From NCBI GenBank assembly GCA_938009275.1, contig CALLHY010000063.1, forward strand, positions 27,616-91,615: a stretch of DNA of 64,000 bases. Reading direction: 5' to 3'. This DNA comes from an uncultured bacterium. GTDB taxonomy: Bacteria; Cloacimonadota; Cloacimonadia; Cloacimonadales; Cloacimonadaceae. Under the pieces are notes generated by a model. It was not told where the DNA came from. It searched no databases and worked only from the letters and a program-made list of their open reading frames with translations. Shown here piece after piece: positions 51,839-60,959 of this stretch (position 1 is its first letter; every line of letters begins with the position of its first letter). The translations under genes were made by a program, and so were the position numbers.

Positions 51839-53299
51839 CTAAAACTGAAAGTAGATAAATGGCTGAATGTCTGCCGACCTGGCCTGGAACAAAATCCAGA
51901 TAATAAATGCAAGAGCAAGAGATTGCACCAGCACCGGCGTTTTACGTAAGATAGCTTCGAGCTTCAGCTCAAATGAATCTGGCATCCAATGGAAAATGTA
52001 GCCAACAACCATCAGTATCGCCACTAAGGGATACTTTGGTATCCATTGATAAATGATTGCAGCATTGAAGTCTGTAAATATCCTGCTAATAATCAGCCAG
52101 GAACTGGCAAAATCCGGAGAACGGAAGAATATCCAACAGAAACAAACAAAATGAAAGGTAACAATCACCCCAATGACCTTCATAAACCTGGTGTGCATTA
52201 TCTTTAGTTTACCAAGAGGTTTGTCCATTGCCAGTGCTACGCCGTGCAATCCACCCCAGAATACAAAGTTCCATGATGCTCCATGCCACAATCCTCCCAA
52301 TAGCATGGTAATCATGAGGTTTATATATTGTCTGGCCTTGCCCTTCTTGTTTCCTCCCAGTGGTATGTATAAGTAATCACGTAGCCAGGTGGATAGTGAA
52401 ATGTGCCATCTGCGCCAGAAATCCGTAATGCTACTGGCGCGATAGGGAGAAAGGAAGTTTACTGGCAGGCTAAAACCCATTAGAGCTGCTAAACCGATGG
52501 CTATGTCTGAATATCCGCTAAAATCACAATAAATCTGCATCGCATAGGCATATACTCCCAAAAGGTTCTCTGCACCAGAGAATAGGGCAGGGCTTTGGAA
52601 AATTCTATCAACGAAATTGATAGATAAATAGTCGGCTATCACACCTTTCTTTAGTAGTCCAGAGAAGATTAACACCAGTGCTTTGGCTATTGTGTCCTGG
52701 TCTAAATCCAGTTTCTTATTAATCTGGGGGATAAAATAGCTGGCTCGGACAATTGGGCCTGCCACCAGTTGGGGGAAAAAGGAAACAAAGAAACAAAAAT
52801 CGGCAAAGCTATGAATAGGCTTAAGCTTGCCAAAATAGATGTCTAAGGTGTAGCTCCAAGTCTGAAACGTGAAGAAGGAAATCCCCACAGGAAGAATAAC
52901 GTCTATAAGGGGTAGCTGTCCTCCGCTAAGCTGATTGATGGTTGTGATAATGAAGTTTGTATATTTAAAGTAGCCTAAAGTGCCCAAGTTCCATAATAGG
53001 CTTAGCAGTAATAGTGAACGCTTTGCAGCTTTGTTTTGGGCATGATAAATTCCGGATCCCAAGCCGAAGTTTACCAGAGAGGTGAACACCAGCAATAAGA
53101 TGAAAGAACCGCTGGTCTTGTAATAGAAATACATCGAAGCTAGCATGAGATACCAGGTTCGCACCTTCACCTTTGTAACCACTATCGGGTATAGCAGTAG
53201 AATACTAATGAAGAAGAAGAGGAAAAATGTGCTGTTGAACAGCAGTGGCTGCTGGGGATTGTATCTTAATGAACTTATTATCTCTGTTAGTAGCTGCAT
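51839..53299 (-). CDS. MBOAT-family O-acyltransferase (AlgI-like)
   Basis: The 486-residue membrane protein has about ten helices. It carries the family histidine in MLLGGLWHGASWNFVFWGGL followed by His-Gly, and MGFSLPVNFLSPYRASSITD with the invariant FWRRWHISLSTWLRDYLYIP after it. AlgI-type MBOATs move acetyl groups across the membrane to polysaccharides, working with SGNH or AlgJ/AlgX-like periplasmic partners. Two SGNH genes lie directly upstream in the same operon, with one base shared between genes. The target glycan is unknown; the polysaccharide block at 2-9 kb is one candidate. Confidence 0.93.
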   Translation of the reverse strand: MQLLTEIISSLRYNPQQPLLFNSTFFLFFFISILLLYPIVVTKVKVRTWYLMLASMYFYYKTSGSFILLLVFTSLVNFGLGSGIYHAQNKAAKRSLLLLSLLWNLGTLGYFKYTNFIITTINQLSGGQLPLIDVILPVGISFFTFQTWSYTLDIYFGKLKPIHSFADFCFFVSFFPQLVAGPIVRASYFIPQINKKLDLDQDTIAKALVLIFSGLLKKGVIADYLSINFVDRIFQSPALFSGAENLLGVYAYAMQIYCDFSGYSDIAIGLAALMGFSLPVNFLSPYRASSITDFWRRWHISLSTWLRDYLYIPLGGNKKGKARQYINLMITMLLGGLWHGASWNFVFWGGLHGVALAMDKPLGKLKIMHTRFMKVIGVIVTFHFVCFCWIFFRSPDFASSWLIISRIFTDFNAAIIYQWIPKYPLVAILMVVGYIFHWMPDSFELKLEAILRKTPVLVQSLALAFIIWILFQARSADIQPFIYFQF

Positions 53300-54603
53300 T
53301 ATCGTTCTTTTACTCCCGCATTTTCACTGAAGTGCTTATAGCTCTTTACAAAAGCCTGATAAAACAAATAACCTTGTAGCATGTATCCTTTGGGTGTGTA
53401 ATGTAGATAGTCTTTAGAAGCCATTTGCTCCTTGCGCCATTCATTAATGCTACCCTTGCCGCCCATTACATCGCCAAGATCCCACCAGGCACAATCATGC
53501 TGTTTGGCAAAATCAGCCAAAGTTTTTTCCAGCTTCTCCAGATCACCATTGTGCTTACCCTTTTTGTTAGAATCAGGTGGGAAGGTAAAGAGAACTGGAG
53601 TATTGGGACAATAGGAGCTTAAAAGCTGCCAAAACCGAGTCAGATTGGCTAAAAACTGATCGTTCCTATACTTTCCCTGCGCATCGTTTGTCCCCAGCGA
53701 TATAATTAACAGGTCTGGCGCCAGTTCTCCTAATTGTTTGAAGAGATTGGGCGAATCGAGTAGATTATAGAAGCCTGCACCGTTTATACCAGCAGAGTGG
53801 TAAAGCAGGCCAGGAGTTTGCTTTTCTAAGATTAGTCCGTAAAGGGTAGATGATTCACCCTCCAGGCCTAAGCTAATCTTGCTGAGTGGAGTATTCCACA
53901 TTTGCGATTTGTACGACAATCCATTCCACAGCTCTGTTTTGTTAGTAACGCCGCTAACATCGGCATTTGGAGCTAATCCGGGCAGGGAACTGATAACAGA
54001 AATCTTGTTAAAGCTGTTATCGGTATTAAAAAAGTTGTTCGTTCCAATTTCCATGGCAGACTTGGAAGCGGCATTGAGGGCAAAGCCACCAATACCTCTG
54101 TCGCTGGTGTTTCGGCTTAAGCCACTGGTTGAGCTGATTTTAAAGTCATCCGGTTGGTTCGTGCCAGCTATCTTTAGCGGAAATATGAGCCCTCTACCTG
54201 CGTTTCCGTAGTACTTTTGCAGTGATGCTCTGGCCGTGCCGGGGAAGTAACCCGATTGGATGTGAGAATCACCTAACTGGTAAATAGTTACCCTGTCGCG
54301 CTTTCCGCTGCGTAGTTCCAGCAGTTTTTCATAGAAAGGTTTCAGAGTTTTAGCATCGTTCTGAAAGAGGTTTTTATCTTTGTTTATGAATCTGAACCGG
54401 TTTAGATATTCATTACTGTCCAAAAGCAGGTAATAACTTTGAATGAATTCTTCCAGGGTATCCATATCAGGAGGATACTCGTCTTCAGTGAATAGCTCAT
54501 CCAGGTAGTCTGATTCATCACTCACTTCAGCACTGGAGAAATTAAGCATCAGCACGAATACAACACTTAACAAAAGCAGCCCAAAGCGATGATAATTCTT
54601 CAA
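53299..54603 (-). CDS. SGNH/GDSL hydrolase-like protein, TTG start
   Basis: The 434-residue protein has an N-terminal membrane or signal segment (FGLLLLSVVFVLMLNFSSAE). It also has the SGNH blocks RVTIYQLGDSHIQSGYFPGT (block I, Ser nucleophile), LLIISLGTNDAQGKY (block III) and SKDYLHYTPKGYMLQGYLF (Asp-x-x-His). The TTG start at 54603 overlaps the upstream stop (TTGA) and has AGGGG five bases before it; a longer frame to 54756 lies within the neighbouring gene and is unlikely. It is probably a periplasmic acyl-transfer or esterase partner of the MBOAT protein encoded next. Confidence 0.85.
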   Translation of the reverse strand: MKNYHRFGLLLLSVVFVLMLNFSSAEVSDESDYLDELFTEDEYPPDMDTLEEFIQSYYLLLDSNEYLNRFRFINKDKNLFQNDAKTLKPFYEKLLELRSGKRDRVTIYQLGDSHIQSGYFPGTARASLQKYYGNAGRGLIFPLKIAGTNQPDDFKISSTSGLSRNTSDRGIGGFALNAASKSAMEIGTNNFFNTDNSFNKISVISSLPGLAPNADVSGVTNKTELWNGLSYKSQMWNTPLSKISLGLEGESSTLYGLILEKQTPGLLYHSAGINGAGFYNLLDSPNLFKQLGELAPDLLIISLGTNDAQGKYRNDQFLANLTRFWQLLSSYCPNTPVLFTFPPDSNKKGKHNGDLEKLEKTLADFAKQHDCAWWDLGDVMGGKGSINEWRKEQMASKDYLHYTPKGYMLQGYLFYQAFVKSYKHFSENAGVKER

Positions 54604-55994
54604 CTCGTCCCCTGCAGGTATTGAAGAAGCATTTTGGCTATCTGGATGCCACCGCTTTTGGTGAAGTGAGTATAATCTTTTCCTGCCCAGGCAGGCTGAT
54701 GCGATACATATGAAGGCATGGAATCTATCCCGCCCATGGCAGCAAAGAGATTCCAAAAGCCAGTATTCATAGCTTTTGCAACATTGCTCTGCGTTTTTAC
54801 TAAGTAAGGGATGTCTGGTGATGTATGATACGAGCCATTTATCTTGATGCTCCTGTCGTGAGCACTAATCATGAGGATGGGAACTCCGGGTAGGGCATCC
54901 TGAATGTGTTTTATGGTCTTTTTCATTCCTTTTTCGTAATAGCTATAATCTGTTAATTTTGGATTTGAAACGTTTTCTCCGTACTGAAGCACAATTAGAT
55001 CGTAGTTCAAAAAGTGCTGAAAGTCCCTTAGTATGTCGCTGTGAATGCGCTGAAAATACATGCCAGAATAGCCGCGAATGGGGAAGTTGTCCACATAGGC
55101 ACCCTTAGGTTCATCAAAACTTAAGCCATATACATGAATAGGGTCATGGGCAGAGAATTCCAGCTTAATCTTTTTTATCTGAGAGCTGTCGTTTAGCTGT
55201 AGCACCTGCACACCAGTGCCAGACTTTAGCCTTCGGGATTGCATGGGAGCGCCGTCCAAAGAAACCTTTACTATGCTACTATCGGTGGCATTGCTGTAGA
55301 AGAGCCGAATCCGTGAGAATGAGGTAGCTCCACCGGCTACAGGAGCGGCCGTGTATTCTACCCAGGGGGAATAACTTACATAATATCTTGTTTTTTTCTC
55401 CCTGGGCTTTGGTGTGGCAACCAGCGAGCTGTCCATAACAGCCAGGCTGTCTAGCTTCTGTGGTTCGATGGCTGCTTCCGAAACATAGTAGTTTCTGGGA
55501 ATAAAGGTGAATCCCGTGAAGCCCAAAGAAGTATTGCTGTTACCAGGAGTCATAAATGAGATGCTTTCCCAGTTTTTGGAAAAGCTATGCTTTATCGTTT
55601 GCCTGAAGCCGGAAACAATGGAGGTGATTGGCACTAAGCCAACTCCTGAACCTCCGTGGCTTGCCTGCAGGTCTTGCCTTAGCTTACCTGTTATCAGATC
55701 ACCTTCAATGATTGAATCACCGAAATACGCTATCCGTAAATTGGAGCTGTTGTCTTTTAGCTTGTCTATAAAAGGCTTGATGGGAATAAGGTCGCTTGCC
55801 AGGGTTGCGGCTTCTGCGGCTATAAGGGTATCAGCTTTGCTTACTTCATCAGTTCTGCCTAAGCGTTCGAACCAGTTCATTTTTTTTATTTTGATAATGC
55901 CGCTATCCTTAGCAGGAATCACCATGGCGATAACGCCAACAATTACTGCCGCGCTAGCTACTATTACAAATGGACGGATAAAGTCTTTATTCAT
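54600..55994 (-). CDS. SGNH/GDSL hydrolase-like protein, membrane-anchored
   Basis: The 464-residue protein has an N-terminal anchor (FIRPFVIVASAAVIVGVIAM). It carries LRIAYFGDSIIEGDLITGKL (block I with Ser), LIVLQYGENVSNPKL (Gly-x-Asn-like block III) and WAGKDYTHFTKSGGIQIAKM with the Asp-x-x-His pair. In the middle is a beta-rich part (about 190-300), perhaps a carbohydrate-binding insert. It is first in the unit of two SGNH genes, MBOAT and manA, and shares four bases with the next gene. The two SGNH proteins are diverged rather than near-identical duplicates. Confidence 0.85.
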   Translation of the reverse strand: MNKDFIRPFVIVASAAVIVGVIAMVIPAKDSGIIKIKKMNWFERLGRTDEVSKADTLIAAEAATLASDLIPIKPFIDKLKDNSSNLRIAYFGDSIIEGDLITGKLRQDLQASHGGSGVGLVPITSIVSGFRQTIKHSFSKNWESISFMTPGNSNTSLGFTGFTFIPRNYYVSEAAIEPQKLDSLAVMDSSLVATPKPREKKTRYYVSYSPWVEYTAAPVAGGATSFSRIRLFYSNATDSSIVKVSLDGAPMQSRRLKSGTGVQVLQLNDSSQIKKIKLEFSAHDPIHVYGLSFDEPKGAYVDNFPIRGYSGMYFQRIHSDILRDFQHFLNYDLIVLQYGENVSNPKLTDYSYYEKGMKKTIKHIQDALPGVPILMISAHDRSIKINGSYHTSPDIPYLVKTQSNVAKAMNTGFWNLFAAMGGIDSMPSYVSHQPAWAGKDYTHFTKSGGIQIAKMLLQYLQGTS

Positions 55995-56258
55995 AATCTA
56001 CTTATTCTCTCTGGGGTAATATGATGCATAAAACAGGTTATGTAACGATGCTTGTTGTCAAGCTGGTGTTTTACACGTAGCCAATTATTACATCCTATTG
56101 AAAAGTCAAGAATAATTTGGTTTTGTCTAAACTTCGCTTAGCTTATTTTGATAGATAACATGTGGGTTACCCGAACAGTGGCATAGCATTTAGCCATTAG
56201 TTCTGTTATTTACAATGTGTTGTGATAGATACACAGAATGAACCGAAGGGAGTTAGCT

Positions 56259-56675
56259 ATGAAAGCTATAATGCGGCTAGTTATTATTTGTAGTGCAGTG
56301 CTTATTGCCGTGACTGCTTGCGCAGGAGGAAAGGCAACAGAGCAACCTAGCAACGTTGCGTCTCAACCTGTGCAACAGCAAGTCCAAACCGAGAGCAACG
56401 ATGTAGTTCACGTGAGAAACGTTGTTAACACTCGACAAGTACAGCTCCAAAACATTTACAGAAGACAAGTGGCAATTACTCCGATGCAGGGTACTTTACA
56501 GATTAAGCTTTTTATCACCGACCAAGGGGTAGTTCAGAATAGTGACATTTTAGTGGATGCCGGCATGCTTAGTGACGAATTTGTGTCATCAGTAAGGCAA
56601 GAAGTGTCTGCCTGGCGTTTTCTAATTCGTCAGCCCATAATTTACACCTTTAAGGTGCAGTTTAAGAAAGCATAG
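56259..56675 (+). CDS. Small lipoprotein with AgmX/TonB-like C-terminus
   Basis: The 138-residue product has a lipoprotein signal (VIICSAVLIAVTACAGG). A Gln/Val-rich linker follows, and then a C-terminal alpha-beta unit, RRQVAITPMQGTLQIKLFIT to VKFKKA-like ending (TFKVQFKKA), as in AgmX/PglI and TonB C-terminal domains. Start at 56259 follows GGGAG; an earlier one at 56238 is less well placed. It lies 78 bases before the sensor kinase gene on the same strand, but no operon is proven. It may link envelope proteins; that is inference. Confidence 0.72.
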   Translation: MKAIMRLVIICSAVLIAVTACAGGKATEQPSNVASQPVQQQVQTESNDVVHVRNVVNTRQVQLQNIYRRQVAITPMQGTLQIKLFITDQGVVQNSDILVDAGMLSDEFVSSVRQEVSAWRFLIRQPIIYTFKVQFKKA

Positions 56676-56753
56676 TAATCTATTTTTTACTGTGTTGCTT
56701 TTAAGCAGTGTTTGTACTGCTTGCGATGTGTGTGAATGATACAAGGAGCTTTT

Positions 56754-58490
56754 ATGCATTCCTTACAAGTGGCAATGCCTATAACCAGGAACTTTGCACA
56801 GACACACATCAAATACATGGCTGAGAGGATTGTTAAGTCTCTTGTTCTTATTGCTGTTATTTGTTGCTCCGTGCAGTTTCTGGCGGCAAGGATGGTGCAT
56901 GTAGGCATTGCTCAGAATCCTCCCAAGTGTTACATGGATGACGAAGGTAAACCTGCGGGGATATTTGTAGAAATCTTGAATTCAATTGGCAATGAAGAAG
57001 GCTGGGAACTTCAGTATCAGCTTGGCAAGTGGGACGAAAACCTGCTTAAACTGCAATCGGGAGAGATTGATCTTGTAGCTGATGTAGCCTATACAACTGA
57101 CAGGGATAAGCTCTTCGATTTTCATAGCATTCCCGTGCTGTCTTCCTGGTCTCAGGTATATTCACGCAAAGGGCTGGGGATTCAATCTATAATTGATCTT
57201 GATGGCAAAAGAATTGTGGTATTAGAGGGGTCTATTCAACAGCAAGCACTAAACACCATGGTAAGGGGCTTTGGGCTGCAAGTGACCATAACTGCTGTCC
57301 AAAGCTTCGATGATGCCTTCAAAGCTGTTGCGGAGAATAAGGCTGATGTAGCGGTAACAAACAATTTCTTTGGCCGTATGCATGCAAATAGTTATGGACT
57401 GGAAGATACAGCCATTGTATTTGAGCCATCCACTCTGTTCTTTGTGGCAGCAAAGGGACGCAATGTTGACTTACTGGATAAGATAGACCTAAATCTGAAG
57501 CAATTAAAGCAGACACCTGACTCCGATTATTATAAGGCTATTAGAAACTGGACAAGCGAGAGCACCGGAATGATTATCCCATTGTGGGTAAAAGTAATGC
57601 TATTAATTATAGGACTGGGACTGTTGATAAGCACCATAGCAGGCTTTGTTTTAAAGAGACAAGTGCGTTTAAGAACCCATGAACTTCAGCTTGCCAATGC
57701 AGATATGGAAAACAGAATAATTGAGCGAACCAAGGAACTAGCTAGCGCAATGCAGGCAGCTCAGCAGGCAGATATGCTAAAGTCTGCTTTTTTGGCTACT
57801 ATGTCTCACGAACTTCGCACACCCCTGAATTCTATTATTGGCTTTACTGGCATTCTTTTGCAAGAACTGCCCGGCAACTTGAATGATGAACAGAAGAAAC
57901 AGCTTCACCTGGTACAAAATAGCTCAAGACACTTATTATCGTTAATAAATGATGTGTTAGACATCTCCAAGATAGAAGCCGGTCAACTCGACTTACAATA
58001 TTCAATTTTTGACCTTAAAAAGTCCATCGAAAAGGTATTGTTATTAGTTAAGACACAAGCTGAAAAGAAGGGACTGGAGGTAAACACCTGTTATCAGCAT
58101 GATTCCTTAGAAATTGAATGCGATCAGAGACGCCTGGAACAGGTGATCCTAAACTTGCTAAGCAATGCGGTAAAATTTACGGAAACAGGCTCGATTACTA
58201 TAACTACAATGGAACAGAATGAATGCTACATTATATCCATTCAAGATACTGGCATCGGTATTCCCTTGTCAGAATTAGACAGGCTTTTTAAACCTTTTCA
58301 TCAAATTGATTCTGGTCTCACCCGCAAGTATGAAGGAACAGGATTAGGGCTTTCTATATGCTATCAACTGCTAAACTTGCTTGGCGGGAGAATTGTGGTA
58401 AAAAGTGAGCCAGGTAAAGGCAGCACATTCCGTGCGATAGTGCCCAAGAGGGGAGCAAATGGAAAAAAACAAACAGATTCTTGTGATTGA
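56754..58490 (+). CDS. Sensor histidine kinase with periplasmic solute-binding domain
   Basis: The 578-residue protein has an N-terminal signal/anchor segment (SLVLIAVICCSVQFLAA). A periplasmic SBP_bac_3 domain spans about residues 45-265 (MVHVGIAQNPPKCYMDDEG, then YTTDRDKLFDFHSIPVLSSW). It also has a membrane helix at about 280-305, a coiled coil, and the kinase core. H-box: MSHELRTPLNSIIGFT; N-box: LNLLSNAVKFTE; G boxes: QDTGIGIPLSELD and KYEGTGLGLSICYQL. The ATG at 56754 follows AAGGAG. It senses a small molecule outside and should phosphorylate the response regulator encoded with an overlap downstream. Confidence 0.9.
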   Translation: MHSLQVAMPITRNFAQTHIKYMAERIVKSLVLIAVICCSVQFLAARMVHVGIAQNPPKCYMDDEGKPAGIFVEILNSIGNEEGWELQYQLGKWDENLLKLQSGEIDLVADVAYTTDRDKLFDFHSIPVLSSWSQVYSRKGLGIQSIIDLDGKRIVVLEGSIQQQALNTMVRGFGLQVTITAVQSFDDAFKAVAENKADVAVTNNFFGRMHANSYGLEDTAIVFEPSTLFFVAAKGRNVDLLDKIDLNLKQLKQTPDSDYYKAIRNWTSESTGMIIPLWVKVMLLIIGLGLLISTIAGFVLKRQVRLRTHELQLANADMENRIIERTKELASAMQAAQQADMLKSAFLATMSHELRTPLNSIIGFTGILLQELPGNLNDEQKKQLHLVQNSSRHLLSLINDVLDISKIEAGQLDLQYSIFDLKKSIEKVLLLVKTQAEKKGLEVNTCYQHDSLEIECDQRRLEQVILNLLSNAVKFTETGSITITTMEQNECYIISIQDTGIGIPLSELDRLFKPFHQIDSGLTRKYEGTGLGLSICYQLLNLLGGRIVVKSEPGKGSTFRAIVPKRGANGKKQTDSCD

Positions 58491-58863
58491 AGACAATCCT
58501 TCCAATCTCTATCTTATGCAGTATTTGCTCGGGAAGCATGGCTATACTGCGATAGAAGCGGATACAGGGCTAAAGGGCATAGACTTAGCATTGACTTCCA
58601 AACCATTGGCGATTATTCTGGACATCCAATTGCCAGAAATGGATGGTTACGAAGTAGCAAAAGCAATTCGGGCATATTCATCCCTAGACGATACGCCTAT
58701 TATTGCCGTAACATCCTATGCCATGATTGGCGATAGAGAGAATGCCATTGCTGCTGGCGCATCTGCCTATATTGAGAAGCCTATCAATCCCGATACCTTT
58801 ATAAGGGAAATTGAGAGCCATATACAAGAATACTCGGAAAGGAGCAAACTATGCGAATCTTGA
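58459..58863 (+). CDS. Stand-alone response regulator receiver
   Basis: The 134-residue protein is a single REC domain: ILVIEDNPSNLYLMQYLLGK (acidic pair), LAIILDIQLPEMDGYEVAKA (Asp at about residue 53), VTSYAMIGDRENAIAAGASA (Thr switch), and YIEKPINPDTF (Lys). No output domain follows. It overlaps the kinase gene by 32 bases and the next hybrid kinase gene by 13, an arrangement that points to phosphotransfer among the three. Single-domain RRs often shuttle phosphate or control motility. Confidence 0.92.
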   Translation: MEKNKQILVIEDNPSNLYLMQYLLGKHGYTAIEADTGLKGIDLALTSKPLAIILDIQLPEMDGYEVAKAIRAYSSLDDTPIIAVTSYAMIGDRENAIAAGASAYIEKPINPDTFIREIESHIQEYSERSKLCES

Positions 58864-60911
58864 TTGTTGACGATCACGATGAGAATAACTATCTGCTGAG
58901 ATCATTGTTGGAGGGGAATAATCACTTTGTACAAGAAGCTTTTAACGGCAAAGACGCTTTAGATAAGCTAAAGTCCAGCGAGTTCGACTTGGTTATCAGC
59001 GATATCTTAATGCCAATAATGGACGGATTTATGCTATGCCGGGAAGTGCGTAAAGATCCGCAACTAAAGCATATTCCCTTTATTACATATACTGCAACTT
59101 ATACAGGATACAAAGATGAAGAGCTGGCATACGAAGTTGGGGCTGATTTATTTATAGTAAAGCCTTGCGAACCAGAAGAGCTGATACAGCACGTTAATGC
59201 TATTTTTGAGACAGCTAAAACCCGAACTACTGAACCTATGATTTCAGACCGATCAGAATCTGAGATACTAAAGCTTTACAACGAGAGATTGGTAAGGAAG
59301 CTAGAGCAGAAGATGCTGGAAGCAGAGAAAGAAGTGGAAGAACGGCTTAGGGTGATATCTGCATTGGAGCGAAGTGAAGCCCTCTTAAAAACCACTCAGA
59401 GGATTAGCAAAATTGGTGGATGGGAATGGGATGTAGCTACTCGCAATATGTATTGGACAGAAGAGCTCTATCGCCTCCATGATACTTTGCCAGATGGAGA
59501 TATGGGTGGTGATGAACTAATAGACTTAAGCTTAAGCTGTTATCCAGAAACAGAGCGTGCTCAAATACGCCAGTTCTTTGATACCTGCTGTCAAACCGGT
59601 GAACCCTTTGTGTTTGAAAGCTGGTTTACCACCTTTAATGGCCGCAAGCTATACATCAAGACTTCGGCAAAAGCTGAGATTGTTAATGGATCAGTGACAA
59701 AGGTATACGGAGATTTTCATGACATCACCGAAAGTAAATTGGCAGAGATAGAACGTGAACAATTACGTGAGCAGCTCAGGCAAGTTCAGAAGCTGGATTC
59801 CATTGGTCAATTAGCTGGGGGAGTGGCACATGACTTTAATAATATCCTAACGGTTATCCTTGGCTATGCGCGCGAGATTGCCGATAGTTTGCACCCCGAA
59901 AGCCCCATGATGAGCGATGTGGAAGAGATTGTTAAAGCCGGTAAAAGAGCAATTACCTTAACCAGACAGTTATTAACCTTTAGCCGTAAGCAGGTTACTC
60001 AATTGCAAACTATAAACCTGAATACCGTGATAAACGATTTACAAAAGATGCTATTCCGGCTGATTGGTGAAGACATCCAGGTGGAGCTAAACTTAGATCA
60101 AAACTTAGCCATGGTTAATGCCGATATCGGTCAGATGGAACAGGTGATTATCAATCTCAGCATAAACGCTCGAGAATCTATGCCAAGTGGCGGGAAACTG
60201 ATGCTTAGCACCAGTAATGTACAGGTAAAAGCTAAGCCCCATCCCGCTTTTCCCGAGATTAAGCCAGGGGATTACATAATGTTAACTGTTGCAGATAACG
60301 GCTGTGGTATGAATGCTGCAACCATGTCCCGGATATTTGAGCCGTTTTTCACTACCAAGGGCAATCAATCTGGCACAGGTCTTGGTTTGGCTACAGTTTA
60401 TGGAATTATTCGTCAAAGCGGTGGTTATATCAGCGTGGACAGCATATTAGACAAAGGGACAAGTTTTTGCATTTATCTGCCAGTAGCAGATAGTATTATA
60501 ACTGCAGATTCCAAGGTGTCCGAAACTGAAATTGTAAAAGGCTTAGGGGGAGACATCATGGTGGTGGAAGATGACGAATTTATCCGCAACCTGGCAACTA
60601 AAATACTAAGTAGAATTGGCTACAATGTTAGCACATACGAATCTGCCACGCAGGCCTTGAAGTATCTTCAGGCAAGCAAATTACTCCCCGACCTTATTAT
60701 CACAGACGTTGTAATGCCAGGAATTAGCGGCATCGAATTTGCCAGCAAGATATCTGATGAATACCCAGGCATCAAAGTGATACTAATGTCAGGCTACTCA
60801 GAAGATGTTATTCAGAAACACGGCGTGATAAATACTGGTCATCCGTTCTTGCAAAAGCCATTTTCTAACATAGAATTAGCAGATTTGGTGAAGCGCACTC
60901 TTCAGAATTGA
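58851..60911 (+). CDS. Hybrid histidine kinase REC-PAS-HisKA-HATPase-REC
   Basis: The 686-residue cytoplasmic protein begins with a receiver (LIVDDHDENNYLLRSLLEGN, DLVISDILMPIMDGFMLC). A coiled coil, a PAS-like region (WEWDVATRNMYWTEELYRLH, about 190-300) and the kinase core follow: GGVAHDFNNILTVILGYARE, INLSINARESMPSGGKL, VADNGCGMNAATMSRIFEPF, GTGLGLATVYGIIRQSGGYI. It ends with a second receiver (DIMVVEDDEFIRNLATKILS, DLIITDVVMPGISGIEF). AAGGAG lies six bases before the ATG. The N-terminal receiver would take phosphate from the sensor kinase upstream, giving a multi-step relay. Confidence 0.92.
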   Translation: MRILIVDDHDENNYLLRSLLEGNNHFVQEAFNGKDALDKLKSSEFDLVISDILMPIMDGFMLCREVRKDPQLKHIPFITYTATYTGYKDEELAYEVGADLFIVKPCEPEELIQHVNAIFETAKTRTTEPMISDRSESEILKLYNERLVRKLEQKMLEAEKEVEERLRVISALERSEALLKTTQRISKIGGWEWDVATRNMYWTEELYRLHDTLPDGDMGGDELIDLSLSCYPETERAQIRQFFDTCCQTGEPFVFESWFTTFNGRKLYIKTSAKAEIVNGSVTKVYGDFHDITESKLAEIEREQLREQLRQVQKLDSIGQLAGGVAHDFNNILTVILGYAREIADSLHPESPMMSDVEEIVKAGKRAITLTRQLLTFSRKQVTQLQTINLNTVINDLQKMLFRLIGEDIQVELNLDQNLAMVNADIGQMEQVIINLSINARESMPSGGKLMLSTSNVQVKAKPHPAFPEIKPGDYIMLTVADNGCGMNAATMSRIFEPFFTTKGNQSGTGLGLATVYGIIRQSGGYISVDSILDKGTSFCIYLPVADSIITADSKVSETEIVKGLGGDIMVVEDDEFIRNLATKILSRIGYNVSTYESATQALKYLQASKLLPDLIITDVVMPGISGIEFASKISDEYPGIKVILMSGYSEDVIQKHGVINTGHPFLQKPFSNIELADLVKRTLQN

Positions 60912-60959
60912 TCAGCACAATTCTTCGGGTTTCTAATTGCTTATCTGACTGTTCGAAGG

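Noticed and set aside
54604..54756. Longer N-terminus for the second SGNH protein
   Set aside because: The extension lies inside the upstream SGNH gene and lacks a ribosome site; the TTG at 54603 has one and is followed directly by a signal segment.
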